Of a DNA stretch of 37,594 nucleotides, positions 18,823-28,809 are shown one piece after another. The stretch spans positions 1 to 37,594 of the forward strand of contig CALLML010000031.1 of NCBI GenBank assembly GCA_938005705.1, given 5' to 3'. The position numbers and the translations under genes were made by a program. Below the pieces are notes generated by a model. The model was not told where the DNA came from and made no database searches. It was given only the letters and a program-made list of their open reading frames with translations. Position 1 is the stretch's first letter, and the number at the start of each line of letters is the position of its first letter. Source of the stretch: an uncultured bacterium (lineage in GTDB: Bacteria > Verrucomicrobiota > Kiritimatiellia > PWTM01).

Positions 18823-20865
18823 TCAACGCGAATCGAACACCGATACGCTCAAAGGACCCACGACAATCGAAGAGTCCTGTTCCACAGTGACTTCCTTCGG
18901 TTCGCCCGTGGTCCAGCAGAGTTTCCAACGATCCGTTCTAAAAGTAAAGACTGGCGGATGAAAGCGCACCGGCACGCCGTCGGCATTGATGAGGATCAAC
19001 AGGTGCTCCTCATTGCGGTCCGCACCGGTGGCGACGGCTCGTCCGTCCAGCCGAAATCCCAACGCTCGTCCGTGAGTCCAGTCCGGCGGCTCGCCATTGG
19101 GGCCGATCCAATAGACATCGGGGGCCCCGCCCAGGGGTAACGCGCCGCGCAAGAAACGCGCACGACGAAGGCTCGCGTGAGACCGGCGAAAGGCGATGAG
19201 CATCTTGACGAATTCTCGCAGGTCCTCGTTTTGTTCGCTGAGGACCCAATTTACCCATGAGACTTCGTTGTCCTGACAATAGGCGTTGTTGTTGCCTCGC
19301 TGCGTGCGCCCGAACTCGTCACCGGCGGTGAGCATCGGGACGCCTTGCGCGAGCAGCAGCGTCGCGAGCAGATTTTTCGCGTGACGGCGGCGAGCCGCGC
19401 GAATGGCGGGATCATGAGTCGGTCCTTCGACGCCATGGTTCACGCTGAAATTGTGTGGATGGCCGTCGCGGTTGCCCTCGCCATTGGCCCAGTTGTGCTT
19501 GTTTCCATACGAGACGAGGTCTTCCAGTGTAAAACCGTCATGGCTGGTGATATAGTTGATACTGCGGGCCGGCGTACCGCCGGAACGTTCGAACAGGTCG
19601 GAACTGCCAGCCAGCCGTGTCGCCAGTCGGCCGATGGTGCCCCGCCCGGCCCAAAAGCGGCGCACGTCGTCGCGAAAGGCATCGTTCCATTCCGACCACG
19701 TCGGAGGGAACTCGCCCAGGCGGTGCACGCCGCCAGAATCCCAGGGTTCGGCGATGAGCTTCAATTCCCGCAGAACCGGATCAGCGCCGATCGCGCGCAA
19801 CAACGGGGGATCGGCGGATGGGGTGCCGTCCGGGGGCACGCGGCATAGCGCCGCGGCCAAGTCGAATCGAAAGCCGTCCACATGAAAATCCATTGCCCAA
19901 TGCCGCAGCGCGTCCAGAGCGTGCCGCATCGCCGCCGGTTCATTGGCGTTATAGGTATTTCCGCAGCCGCTGTAGTCGCGGAAATCGCCGCGAGGATCGA
20001 GTAGATAATACGTCGGACGGTCAATGCCCTTGTAGGACCAGGTCGGCCCGCGTGCACCCCACTCCGCGGTGTGGTTGAGCACAACATCAAGGATCACTTC
20101 GATTCCGGCCGCATGTAGTGCGCGAACCAGGTCGCGCAGCTCACGGCGGGCTATTTCGCCCGAAGGCACGGTCGCGTAGCGCGACATGGGCGCAAGGAAC
20201 GATAGGGGGCTGTAGCCCCAAAAATTGAGCAGGCCCACGCGCGCGCCGCCTTCCATGAAAAACTCGAGCTCATTGAATTCCTGCAACGGCAGGAACTCAA
20301 CTGCGGTGATGCCAAGGTCACGCAGATAAGGAATCCGTTCGATGAACCCTCGATACGTGCCGGGATGCGTGCAATTCGCGGAAGGATGGACTGTGAAGCC
20401 GCGCAGATGCGCCTCGTAGATCACTGTGTCGCGCAGTGGGATACGCGGCGGTCGGTCATCGCCCCAGTCGTAGTCGTCGTGGATAACACGCCCCTTGGGG
20501 AAATGGGCGCCTCGGTTGGGCCATACGCCCGCCCGCCATCCCCGTGAATCTCCCCACGATCGGTTCCACTCGATCGCCAACGCATAGGGATCCAGCAGCC
20601 ATTGATCGGGATCAAAAAAAGGCGCCGACCCTTCTATGCGATAAACATAGCACACTCCCGGCTGGAGTCCTTCCACCCGCCCCGTCCACATTCCGTCGGC
20701 CTCAGGAGTCGGAGGGGCTAATTCGATTTCGCGGTCCGGTTCAGACGCGGCGGGATCGGAGAACAAGAGCAGAAACACGCGCCCTGCGCGCGGCGCACGG
20801 ATCGCGAATTCCACACCGCCATCTACCCACCGCGCGCCGAGACGGGCCGATGGCCAAGGCGTCAT
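18823..20865 (-). CDS. glgX: Glycogen debranching enzyme / isoamylase
   Basis: VIYEAHLRGFTVHPS, VEFLPLQEFNE, VILDVVLNHTAEW, FHVDGFRFDLAAAL, NYITSHDGFTLEDLVSYGNKHNWANGEGNRDG. The start is taken at MTPWPSARLG; the ORF runs to 20946. Confidence 0.93.
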   Translation of the reverse strand: MTPWPSARLGARWVDGGVEFAIRAPRAGRVFLLLFSDPAASEPDREIELAPPTPEADGMWTGRVEGLQPGVCYVYRIEGSAPFFDPDQWLLDPYALAIEWNRSWGDSRGWRAGVWPNRGAHFPKGRVIHDDYDWGDDRPPRIPLRDTVIYEAHLRGFTVHPSANCTHPGTYRGFIERIPYLRDLGITAVEFLPLQEFNELEFFMEGGARVGLLNFWGYSPLSFLAPMSRYATVPSGEIARRELRDLVRALHAAGIEVILDVVLNHTAEWGARGPTWSYKGIDRPTYYLLDPRGDFRDYSGCGNTYNANEPAAMRHALDALRHWAMDFHVDGFRFDLAAALCRVPPDGTPSADPPLLRAIGADPVLRELKLIAEPWDSGGVHRLGEFPPTWSEWNDAFRDDVRRFWAGRGTIGRLATRLAGSSDLFERSGGTPARSINYITSHDGFTLEDLVSYGNKHNWANGEGNRDGHPHNFSVNHGVEGPTHDPAIRAARRRHAKNLLATLLLAQGVPMLTAGDEFGRTQRGNNNAYCQDNEVSWVNWVLSEQNEDLREFVKMLIAFRRSHASLRRARFLRGALPLGGAPDVYWIGPNGEPPDWTHGRALGFRLDGRAVATGADRNEEHLLILINADGVPVRFHPPVFTFRTDRWKLCWTTGEPKEVTVEQDSSIVVGPLSVSVFDSR

Positions 20866-20873
20866 GACGGCGC

Positions 20874-22094
20874 TCACGCCCTCGCCTCCCGAGGTATTTC
20901 GATGTCCGTACGGGGCGCGTTTTTCGCCACATCCCAATACGGACAAATGCGCCGCAATGCCGCGACAATGCGTGGAAACACTTCGATGACGTAATCAATT
21001 TCCTCGTCCGTCGTATAGCGGCTCAGACTGAAACGGATCGATCCGTGCCGTGCCGTGAATGGGACCTTCATCGCCGTCAGCACATGGGAGGGCTCGAGCG
21101 AACCCGATGTGCAGGCCGATCCGCTCGATGCGCAAATGCCATGCGCATCAAGCTGGTAGAGCATGGCCTCGCCCTCGACAAAGTGCACCGCGAGATTCAG
21201 CGTGTTCGGCAGCCGCGGCGCCCCGCCACCGTTGATCTCCATCATCGGAATACGCGCCGCCAGTTCCCGCTGCAGCCGGTCCCGCCGCGCGCGCACCGCC
21301 GTCTCGTCGGCCATGTGCCGCTGCGCGAGCTGGGCCGCCGCACCGAACGCCATAATATGCGCCGTGTTTTCAGTGCCCGCCCGCTGCCCCTGCTCCTGAT
21401 GGCCGCCTATCAGAAATGGCCGTACGGGCGCCCCCTGCCGAATATACAGCGCACCGACGCCTTTCGGCGCATGCAGTTTGTGTCCCGAAAATGACAGCAG
21501 GTCCACCTGGTGAAATTCGCCCGCCAGATTCACGGGAATCTTCCCGACCGACTGCGTCGCATCCGTATGAAAGAGGATATCAGGGTCCGTTTCCTTGGCG
21601 ATGCGGGACAACCCTTCGATCGGAAAAATCACGCCCGTCTCATTGTTCGCGTGCATGAGGGTAACCAGCAAAGTCCGGCCAGGCCGCAGCGCCCGCACAT
21701 AAGCGTTCATATCCAGCCGGCCCTCACGGTCCACCGGCACCTCCGTCACCTCATAGCCCTCGCGCACCAGCTCGCGGCAGACCTCGCGAACCGATGGGTG
21801 CTCGACCGGCGAAGTGACGATGTGGCGACGTTCCGGCCGCGCACGCGCCGCGCCGAAAATCGCCCAGTTATTGCTTTCGGTGGCGCAACCGGTGAAGAAT
21901 AATCGGGACGGGTTCGCCCCGATGAGCGCCGCCACATCCTTGCGCGCTTCGGCAATGGCCCGAGCCACGCGCGCCGCAGGCGCATACATCGAACTGGGGT
22001 TGAAGTACAGGTCCTCCAGAAACGGCCGCATCGCCGCTGCCGCCTCCGGCGCCACCGACGTTGTCGCATTATTGTCCAGGTAAACGATATTCAC
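20874..22094 (-). CDS. Cysteine desulfurase (NifS/IscS-like)
   Basis: VNIVYLDNNATTSVAPEA, HVEHPS-like TSPVEHPSVREV, SFSGHKLHAPKGVGALYIR, GICASSGSACTSGSLEPSHVLTAM. The natural start looks like GTG at 22094; the listed ATG at 22223 would read through the palindrome array. Confidence 0.93.
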   Translation of the reverse strand: MNIVYLDNNATTSVAPEAAAAMRPFLEDLYFNPSSMYAPAARVARAIAEARKDVAALIGANPSRLFFTGCATESNNWAIFGAARARPERRHIVTSPVEHPSVREVCRELVREGYEVTEVPVDREGRLDMNAYVRALRPGRTLLVTLMHANNETGVIFPIEGLSRIAKETDPDILFHTDATQSVGKIPVNLAGEFHQVDLLSFSGHKLHAPKGVGALYIRQGAPVRPFLIGGHQEQGQRAGTENTAHIMAFGAAAQLAQRHMADETAVRARRDRLQRELAARIPMMEINGGGAPRLPNTLNLAVHFVEGEAMLYQLDAHGICASSGSACTSGSLEPSHVLTAMKVPFTARHGSIRFSLSRYTTDEEIDYVIEVFPRIVAALRRICPYWDVAKNAPRTDIEIPREARA

Positions 22095-22153
22095 ATTATC
22101 CCAATATAATCCAGTGCACGGCGATTGAAAAATCTCTTCTTTTCCCCGCGCCC

Positions 22154-22168
22154 TTCCAAGGCTTGGAA
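22154..22168. repeat. 15-nt dyad repeat copy 1 (TTCCAAGGCTTGGAA)
   Basis: Read directly. 7-nt arms TTCCAAG/CTTGGAA around a central G. Confidence 0.97.
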
Positions 22169-22185
22169 GAAGTCCCCCCTGGACT

Positions 22186-22200
22186 TTCCAAGGCTTGGAA
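22186..22200. repeat. 15-nt dyad repeat copy 2 (TTCCAAGGCTTGGAA)
   Basis: Identical to copy 1, start-to-start distance 32 nt. Spacer 22169-22185 = GAAGTCCCCCCTGGACT. Confidence 0.97.
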
Positions 22201-22217
22201 CATTTCGATGCCGGATC

Positions 22218-22232
22218 TTCCAAGCCTTGGAA
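22218..22232. repeat. 15-nt dyad repeat copy 3 (TTCCAAGCCTTGGAA, opposite orientation)
   Basis: Exact reverse complement of copy 1, start-to-start 32 nt from copy 2. Spacer 22201-22217 = CATTTCGATGCCGGATC. Confidence 0.97.
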
Positions 22233-22244
22233 AAACGTGTTTAC

Positions 22245-22703
22245 TCACAGGCTGATGAGCGTGAAGACCATGATCAGCAATGCTACGGTCTCGACGACGC
22301 CAAGCGTCATTAGGTAGTTGCTGAAGCCCTGGCCGGTCTCCGCCAGCGCATCGGCACCGGCCGCGCCGGCCTTGCCCTGGTACCAGGCCGAAACGCCGAT
22401 GCCCAGCCCGCCGACCAATCCCGCGCCGAGCATGAGGCCAACGCGCGCCACCTCGCCGGCAGCGAGTTTGCCGAGCATACTGTTCATCAGGATGAAACCG
22501 TAGATGGTCTGGGACATCGGCGCACCGATGAAGGTGACCAGAATGAAGGGCGCTGCTTTGCTCTGAGCAAAGCATTTCTTCCAGGAACCGATCGCCGCCA
22601 TGCCGGCCGTTCCCGTGCCGAGGGCCGAGCCGATGGCGGAGAACCCCAGCGCCATCGCCGCCGCCATTTGTCCGATTGCTGTCCATATCGCCGTTGCTTC
22701 CAT
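22245..22703 (-). CDS. V/A-type ATP synthase subunit K (proteolipid)
   Basis: MEATAIWTAIGQMAAAMALGFSAIGSALGTGTAGMAAIG...MSQTIYGFILM...; four-helix double-hairpin proteolipid of 152 aa. Confidence 0.93.
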   Translation of the reverse strand: MEATAIWTAIGQMAAAMALGFSAIGSALGTGTAGMAAIGSWKKCFAQSKAAPFILVTFIGAPMSQTIYGFILMNSMLGKLAAGEVARVGLMLGAGLVGGLGIGVSAWYQGKAGAAGADALAETGQGFSNYLMTLGVVETVALLIMVFTLISL

Positions 22704-22729
22704 CGTATGCGCTCCTTCTCTGCGTTGTT

Positions 22730-24529
22730 CTAACGATTTTTCGCCGGCGCGCCGTCCGCCGCTCGCGCGCGCGCGAACGGCCGGTACGGAATGCCGGTCC
22801 ACTGCATGCCTAGATGACCCGAAAACTCCAGCGTGTTCAGGCGTACGCCATGCACAATCACACCCATGCCTGCCAGCACGACGTTCAAGGCGTGGCCGAT
22901 GAAGAGGATCAGGGCCGCCACCAGCCCGCGCGCGATCCCGCCGCCTCCGCCGCCGAGCGCGATGCCATTGAACGCCTGCGCCACGGCGAACGTCGCCGTG
23001 CCCACTGCAAAGAGACGGATGTAGGATACCACGTCCACGAAGTTGCTGACGAGGTTGAGCGGCAGCATGGCGTGGTTGAACCATTCGGCCTTCAGCCGCG
23101 CCGGCGGCGTCATGAAAAGGACTATCAGCGCGACGGAGATGAGGGAAATCACGCCTATCGCACGGGGAAACGTCCGGTTGAGCACCATCGCGCCGGCGGC
23201 GAAATACATCGTCCAGGTGACGCCCAGCCAGCCGAGTTGCGCCAGCGCCTGCAGCGAGCGGCGCTGACGGAGGATGTTCCAGACGTGCGCGAGGCTCAAC
23301 TGCGCCGCGCCGATCAGGAAACACAGCCCCATGATGCGCTGCTGCGCGAGCTTCGGATCCGCCGGCGCGAGCCAGTCGCTCCGTAGCGCGTCCAGCACGG
23401 ACGGCAGACGGGCGGCACCGAACCACGAGCCAGTCAGCGCGCCCCACACGATCGTCGCCACGCTCATAATGAGCATCAACGTCACGGCCGGCGGACGTTG
23501 CGGGCGCAGCTTGCGCCGCGCCCAGAGGGTCAGACCGAGAAAGAGGAAGCCATAGCCCGCGTCGCCGACGAGCATAGCAAAGAACAAGCTGAAAAAGATC
23601 AGAAACACCGCGCCGATATCCACCTCGCGGTAGCCGGGTAGGATGCCGATCAGATCGAACACCGCGCGAATCGGCCGTACCCATCGCGGGTGGCGAATAA
23701 GCGTCGGCACGGGGTCGTCTTCCGCCGGCTCCTCTATTCGTAGCGCCCAGCCCTGATCCCGTGCCGCCGCGCGCAGGGCATCGGTGGCATCCGTGGGGGC
23801 GAATCCGCGCAACCAAGCGACGCGCTCGGCGTCACCCATGCCGGCGCGGGCTTCGAGAAAGCGCAGGCGATCTTCCGCCTCCGCGACCAGCGCGGCCACC
23901 GCCGCGCGGTCGGCGGCGTAAGCTTCGAATGCGCGGCGATTGTCGTCCAACGCCGCCTCCGTTTCGGTGATGCGCCGATCCAGTTCGGCCAAGCCCGTTT
24001 CCGGCATCCGGATTTCGGATGCGCCTTCCGGCGCCGGCGCGTCGGCCGGGCCGATGACGACGAAATAGGTCGCCTCCTTGGTTCGGCGCGTTATGCGCAA
24101 GACAGCCCCCGCGGGCGCGGAGGGTTCATAACGAGGTTCGCAGCGATACAACCGGAGCTTCAGTCCCTTCGCTTCGAGCGCGCGGGCCGAGACCGGATCG
24201 AACGCGCCGAAAGGCTCGATGCGCTGTCGTTCACGTCGTAGGGCGTCGAGTTTTTCCTCGAGATCCCGGCGCTCGTGAATGCGCCGCCAGACATCCTCGA
24301 CGACGTCGGCGGCGGGTCGTCCGGAGGGTGTGCCGGCGGCACGCGGTGGCAAGGTTTCCAGCGCCCGGCGCCCGTGGGCAAGGGCCTTGCGCGCCGCCTC
24401 GATATCGTCGTTTTCCGGCGGGCGGATGGGATGCAGGTGCAGCGCACCCAACGCCCGCAGGCGCTCGAGCGCGGCGTCGCGCGCACTGGCGAGGCACAGG
24501 ATCGTGACTTTTTTCATCGGCACGATCAT
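22730..24529 (-). CDS. V/A-type ATP synthase subunit I
   Basis: 599 aa. IVPMKKVTILCLASARDAALERLRALGALHLHP start; long soluble coiled-coil N-half; C-half with FSLFFAMLVGDAGYGFLFLGLTLWARRKL and NFVDVVSYIRLFAVGTATFAVA. Confidence 0.93.
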   Translation of the reverse strand: MIVPMKKVTILCLASARDAALERLRALGALHLHPIRPPENDDIEAARKALAHGRRALETLPPRAAGTPSGRPAADVVEDVWRRIHERRDLEEKLDALRRERQRIEPFGAFDPVSARALEAKGLKLRLYRCEPRYEPSAPAGAVLRITRRTKEATYFVVIGPADAPAPEGASEIRMPETGLAELDRRITETEAALDDNRRAFEAYAADRAAVAALVAEAEDRLRFLEARAGMGDAERVAWLRGFAPTDATDALRAAARDQGWALRIEEPAEDDPVPTLIRHPRWVRPIRAVFDLIGILPGYREVDIGAVFLIFFSLFFAMLVGDAGYGFLFLGLTLWARRKLRPQRPPAVTLMLIMSVATIVWGALTGSWFGAARLPSVLDALRSDWLAPADPKLAQQRIMGLCFLIGAAQLSLAHVWNILRQRRSLQALAQLGWLGVTWTMYFAAGAMVLNRTFPRAIGVISLISVALIVLFMTPPARLKAEWFNHAMLPLNLVSNFVDVVSYIRLFAVGTATFAVAQAFNGIALGGGGGGIARGLVAALILFIGHALNVVLAGMGVIVHGVRLNTLEFSGHLGMQWTGIPYRPFARARAADGAPAKNR

Positions 24530-25131
24530 GCGGCGCGCTCCTTTTCCGAAGACTTACCCTTGGCGATCTTCGAGCGGGCGACTTCGGCCGTCATCTGGTC
24601 GCCCAGAAAAATGCGAATAACGCGAATGTTCTCGCGCGTTTCGGGAATTTTGACTTTTTCGAAGAGATTGATGCGCTGGGTTGTGGTGCGCAGTTCCTCG
24701 GCCACGCGCCGACGTTGCTCGGTGAGCACCTCCAGCTCGATCGTCAGCCGCGCCTGCCGCTCCAGCATTTCCAAACCATCATCTACCCACGGCGGCGTTT
24801 CGAACAGGTCGGGCATGCGGCGTTCGAAGCGCAAGCTTTCGAGCACCGGGATCACGACGCCGGCGATGTTGCCGACGGTTTCGCGCCGCTCGGCCAGCCG
24901 CAGATACTCGTGAAACGGAAACGGTTCGGCAAACAGCCGGATCCACGGCGCCAGCTCTGATTTCGCCGCCTCAAGCTCGCCGCGTTTGCGTTCGATCATG
25001 GCGTCCATCTGACGGATTTCGAGCTGCAGTTGCTGTTTCTTCAACTGCAACGTGGGCAGATAGCGCTCGAACCGCCGCAGGGCGTCGCGTTGAGCCTTCA
25101 GCTCATTTTTGGTGTGTTTGATGCGCGGCAT
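24526..25131 (-). CDS. V/A-type ATP synthase subunit D
   Basis: 201 aa. IKHTKNELKAQRDALRRFERYLPTLQLKKQQLQLEI, TTQRINLFEKVKIPETRENIRVIRIFLGDQMTAEVARSKIAKGKS. Confidence 0.93.
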   Translation of the reverse strand: MPRIKHTKNELKAQRDALRRFERYLPTLQLKKQQLQLEIRQMDAMIERKRGELEAAKSELAPWIRLFAEPFPFHEYLRLAERRETVGNIAGVVIPVLESLRFERRMPDLFETPPWVDDGLEMLERQARLTIELEVLTEQRRRVAEELRTTTQRINLFEKVKIPETRENIRVIRIFLGDQMTAEVARSKIAKGKSSEKERAA

Positions 25132-25149
25132 GGCGTCTCAAACGGGTTT

Positions 25150-26499
25150 TCAGGATGCGGCGGCCTCCACCGGTCGGGGCGTCGCATGCGACGCGACGGC
25201 GGCGTGCGTTTTCGGCCAGAATTTCGTGATGAGTTTGGTCGGGATGCCGGTTTCCTCCGGGTCGAAGCAGTCGGCCAGGATTTCCCAGCCGAGATCGAGC
25301 GCCTTTTCCAGCGGGATGTTGACGGAGAGGTCCATCATCTCGTGTTCGAAGCGCCCCCCGTATTTGAGTAGTTTATGGTCCCACGCACTCATGCGGAAGC
25401 CCATGGACTGCTTTTCAAGGGTTTCCCGATAGGCCGCGTAGAGTTGCACCATGGTGTTCATGATGGTGCGGTGATCTTCACGCGTGCGGTTGTTGACGAG
25501 CTGTTTGAGGCGGGAGAGCGAACCGAAAGGTTCGATGCGCCCGTTGCGCAGGTAGAACTGGCCCTCGGTGATGTAACCGGTGTTGTCGGGGACAGGGTGT
25601 GTCACGTCATCGCCCGGCATGGTGGTCACGGCGAGGATCGTGATCGAGCCGGCGGTATCGAAATCCACGGCCTTCTCGTAGCGGGCGGCAAGTTGGCTGT
25701 AGAGATCGCCGGGGTATCCGCGGTTGGAGGGAATCTGCTCCATCGTGATGGCGATTTCTTTCAGGGCGTCGGCGAAATTCGTCATATCCGTCAACAGTAC
25801 GAGCACGCGTTTGCCCTGCAGGGCGAACTGCTCGGCCACGGCGAGGGTGATATCGGGCACGAGTAGACACTCGACGGTCGGGTCGGCGGCGGTGTGAATG
25901 AACATCACCGAGCGCGACAGCGCACCCTGGGCCTCCAGCGTGTCCCGGAAGAAGAGATAATCGTCGTGCTTCAACCCCATGCCGCCGAGGAGGATCACGT
26001 CCACCTCCGCCTGCAGCGCGATGCGGGCCAGCAGCGGGTTGTAGGGCTCGCCGGCGACGGAGAAAATGGGGAGCTTCTGTGATTCGACAAGCGTATTGAA
26101 GACGTCAATCATCGGGATACCGGTGCGCACCATGCGCCGCGGGATGATGCGCCGTGCGGGATTGACGGAGGGGCCGCCGATGGGAATGAGATTCTCATGG
26201 ATCGAGGGGCCACGATCGCGCGGTGCACCGCTGCCGTTGAACACGCGGCCCAAAAGCGCTTCGGAAAATGGCACCTGCATCGTGTGGCGTAAAAAACGCA
26301 CCTTGGCGTCGGTCGAGATGCCGCGTCCGCCGGCGAACACCTGCAGGTCCACGCGCCCGCCTTCGATGCGGATCACCTGCGCGAGCGAAGTCCCGTAGCG
26401 GGTTTCGATCTGCGCCAGCTCGCGGTAGGAAACGTCCGACGCCCGCACGGTGACGACGTTGCCGGCGATGCGTTCGACTCGGGTATAGACCTTATGCAT
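25150..26499 (-). CDS. V/A-type ATP synthase subunit B
   Basis: [20 protein letters not shown]..., [53 protein letters not shown]. Start set at MHKVY. Confidence 0.95.
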   Translation of the reverse strand: MHKVYTRVERIAGNVVTVRASDVSYRELAQIETRYGTSLAQVIRIEGGRVDLQVFAGGRGISTDAKVRFLRHTMQVPFSEALLGRVFNGSGAPRDRGPSIHENLIPIGGPSVNPARRIIPRRMVRTGIPMIDVFNTLVESQKLPIFSVAGEPYNPLLARIALQAEVDVILLGGMGLKHDDYLFFRDTLEAQGALSRSVMFIHTAADPTVECLLVPDITLAVAEQFALQGKRVLVLLTDMTNFADALKEIAITMEQIPSNRGYPGDLYSQLAARYEKAVDFDTAGSITILAVTTMPGDDVTHPVPDNTGYITEGQFYLRNGRIEPFGSLSRLKQLVNNRTREDHRTIMNTMVQLYAAYRETLEKQSMGFRMSAWDHKLLKYGGRFEHEMMDLSVNIPLEKALDLGWEILADCFDPEETGIPTKLITKFWPKTHAAVASHATPRPVEAAAS

Positions 26500-28225
26500 A
26501 ATCGGCCACCTCCGTGCGCATGTTCTCGATCCGCTCTTCGAGGCTTTTGAACTCATCGCTTCCCCATGCCGCGCGGTTCCAATCGCGCGCGGTCTGGGTC
26601 AGCCGCTGGAAGAAACGGCGCGCACCGTCCTTGTCCTCGAACTTCATGGGCGTTTTCAGCACGGTGTGGATGCGCTCGAACACGTACTGCTGGCGCTCCG
26701 CCGGCGTCGCGGCGTCCACCTCGTGAAAGGCGTCCTGCTGCAGGTAGACGTCATCGAGAAATTCCGCTTTTAAATAGACGACAAAATCCTCGATGGACGT
26801 GCCTTCCTCGCCGACGACCTTCATCATCTGCGCGACGTCGTTGCCGAGTCGCAGTATGCGCTTCGCATCCGCCACTTGTTCCGCGTTCACGACGCCGCGA
26901 TACTTGCTCCAGCTGTCGAGCGGATGAATGGCCGGATATCGGCGCTGATCAGACCGCTCGCGCGAGAGGCCGTGGAAGGCCCCCACGACCTTCAGCGTGC
27001 TCTGCGTGACGGGTTCCTCGAAATTACCGCCGGCGGGACTGACTGTGCCGCCGATCGTGACCGATCCGGTGGAGCCGTCCTTCAACTTCACAACGCCGCC
27101 GCGTTCGTAGAAGGCCGCGATGACGGATTCGAGATAGGCCGGGAACGCCTCCTCGCCGGGGATTTCTTCGAGCCGCCCGGACATCTCGCGCAGGGCCTGC
27201 GCCCACCGCGACGTCGAGTCGGCCAGCAGCAGCACGTTCAGTCCCATCTGGCGGTAGTATTCGGCGATCGTCACCGCGGTATAGACCGACGCCTCGCGCG
27301 CGGCAACGGGCATCGAGCTGGTGTTGCAGATGATCAGCGTGCGCTCCATCAGGCTCTTGCCCGTGCGCGGGTCCGTCAGTTCGGGAAACTCGCGCAGCGT
27401 CTCGACGACCTCGCCGGCGCGCTCGCCGCAAGCGGCGACAATGACGATATCCACGTCGGCATAGCGACTCGTGAGCTGCTGCAGCACCGTTTTGCCGGCG
27501 CCGAAGGGACCGGGAATGCAGTAGGTGCCGCCGCGGGCGACGGGGAAGAAGGTGTCGATGATGCGGATTTTCGTCGTCAGCGGTTCGGTGGGCGCCAGCC
27601 GTTCGGCATAGGCACGGATAGGGATTTTGACCGGCCACCGCTGCATCAACCGCGCCTCGCGGATTTCGCCCTCCTCGTGCTTCAGCTTCGCGATGACGTC
27701 GGTGACTTTGTAATCGCCTGTGGGCACGATGTCCTCCACCGTCCACACGCCGCGCCAGCCGAACGGCACCATGATCCGATGCTCGAAAATGCCCTCTGGA
27801 ACGGTCCCGAGCGTCTCGCCGGCAGTTCGCCGGTCGCCTTTCTTCGCCCGCGGGGTGAACGTCCAGGCACGCTCGCGCGGCAATGAATCCAGATAGACGC
27901 CCCGCTGGAGAAAGAAACCACTCTTTTCAGCGAGCAGTGGCAGGGGATTCTGGAGACCGTCAAACACCTGGGTCAGCAGGCCGGGCCCCAGCTCGGCGGC
28001 GAGGAGCTCGCCGGTGAAAATCACTTGATCCCCCTCCTTCAGACCGGTGGTGTCCTCAAACACCTGCAGTTCCGCGTAGCGTCCGCGGATGCGGATAACT
28101 TCCGACTTCAGCCGCAACTCGCCGGTGACGGCGTAGGCGACTTCGTTCTGAATCACGGGTTTTTCGAACTCGACTGTGATCAGGTTGCCGTTGACGCCGA
28201 CGATTTTTCCGATGTTTTCGCTCAT
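26492..28225 (-). CDS. V/A-type ATP synthase subunit A (catalytic)
   Basis: 577 aa. Walker [32 protein letters not shown]-like region, [32 protein letters not shown]. Confidence 0.97.
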   Translation of the reverse strand: MSENIGKIVGVNGNLITVEFEKPVIQNEVAYAVTGELRLKSEVIRIRGRYAELQVFEDTTGLKEGDQVIFTGELLAAELGPGLLTQVFDGLQNPLPLLAEKSGFFLQRGVYLDSLPRERAWTFTPRAKKGDRRTAGETLGTVPEGIFEHRIMVPFGWRGVWTVEDIVPTGDYKVTDVIAKLKHEEGEIREARLMQRWPVKIPIRAYAERLAPTEPLTTKIRIIDTFFPVARGGTYCIPGPFGAGKTVLQQLTSRYADVDIVIVAACGERAGEVVETLREFPELTDPRTGKSLMERTLIICNTSSMPVAAREASVYTAVTIAEYYRQMGLNVLLLADSTSRWAQALREMSGRLEEIPGEEAFPAYLESVIAAFYERGGVVKLKDGSTGSVTIGGTVSPAGGNFEEPVTQSTLKVVGAFHGLSRERSDQRRYPAIHPLDSWSKYRGVVNAEQVADAKRILRLGNDVAQMMKVVGEEGTSIEDFVVYLKAEFLDDVYLQQDAFHEVDAATPAERQQYVFERIHTVLKTPMKFEDKDGARRFFQRLTQTARDWNRAAWGSDEFKSLEERIENMRTEVADYA

Positions 28226-28809
28226 GGCACCGAGGGCAGGGTTGAGGGTGAAAGGTTCGGACCGTTCGCGGCCTCCGCCGGCGCCGGGCCGACCCCAGCG
28301 GCGAGGCTTTCTTCAAAGCGCTGACGCCCTTCCTCCTCGCGCAAGGCGGCCCACCGTTCCGCGATGCGAAGTTTTAGGGCATAGGAGAAAACCGCCGCCG
28401 CATTGAACACGCCGGGCGGCGCCAGTTCGTCCAACACGCGCCATCGTTCGCGATCCAGCGCCATTTCGCGCTCGTGGGGGCCAGCCTTCGTGAAGGCGTC
28501 CACAACCCCCGTTTCGACCGCGCCGTCCCAGCCGGGATGCGGTCGGCGTTCCGCGCGGGGATCGGCCCCGTAACGGGGCGCGCGCGCGGCGGCCGCCGCG
28601 CTGCGAATCTGTCGCTCGCGAGCGGCCCATGCGCCCTCGAACCCGGGCGCGTCGGTATTCGCTCGCCCTGCCAGCAACCGATCGAGAACGGCGACATCGC
28701 GCGGCGACAATTGCTCGGCGCAACGCGCGCGAAAATCCGCCGACGTCATGGGCGGCGGATCGCCGAACATGAACATTGGCAAGCTGGCCACCAGATACTC
28801 GTAGCTCAT
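28222..28809 (-). CDS. DUF2764-like protein encoded in the V-ATPase operon
   Basis: MSYEYLVASLPMFMFGDPPPMTSADFRARCAEQLSPRD... Located between E and A subunit genes with 4-nt overlaps on both sides. Start set at 28809. Confidence 0.75.
   Translation of the reverse strand: MSYEYLVASLPMFMFGDPPPMTSADFRARCAEQLSPRDVAVLDRLLAGRANTDAPGFEGAWAARERQIRSAAAAARAPRYGADPRAERRPHPGWDGAVETGVVDAFTKAGPHEREMALDRERWRVLDELAPPGVFNAAAVFSYALKLRIAERWAALREEEGRQRFEESLAAGVGPAPAEAANGPNLSPSTLPSVP

Noticed and set aside
17601-18890. 429-aa plus-strand ORF
   Set aside because: Antisense to the clear DUF2961 gene.
22154-22232. Palindrome array as a conventional CRISPR
   Set aside because: Repeats are only 15 nt, spacers 17 nt, three units, one unit inverted in orientation, and no cas genes in the window.
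22154-22232. Palindromes as intrinsic terminators of the V-ATPase operon
   Set aside because: A 7-nt dyad with a single central base leaves at most about a 5-bp stem, and no U-tract follows on the minus strand. Three phased copies also argue for a DNA-level function.
22096-22686. 196-aa minus ORF spanning the palindrome array
   Set aside because: Out of frame with the K subunit over most of its length; the tail merely translates the repeats.
22245-23816. 523-aa ORF ending in the K subunit
   Set aside because: Only the last 152 residues are the proteolipid; the upstream part is an out-of-frame reading of subunit I.
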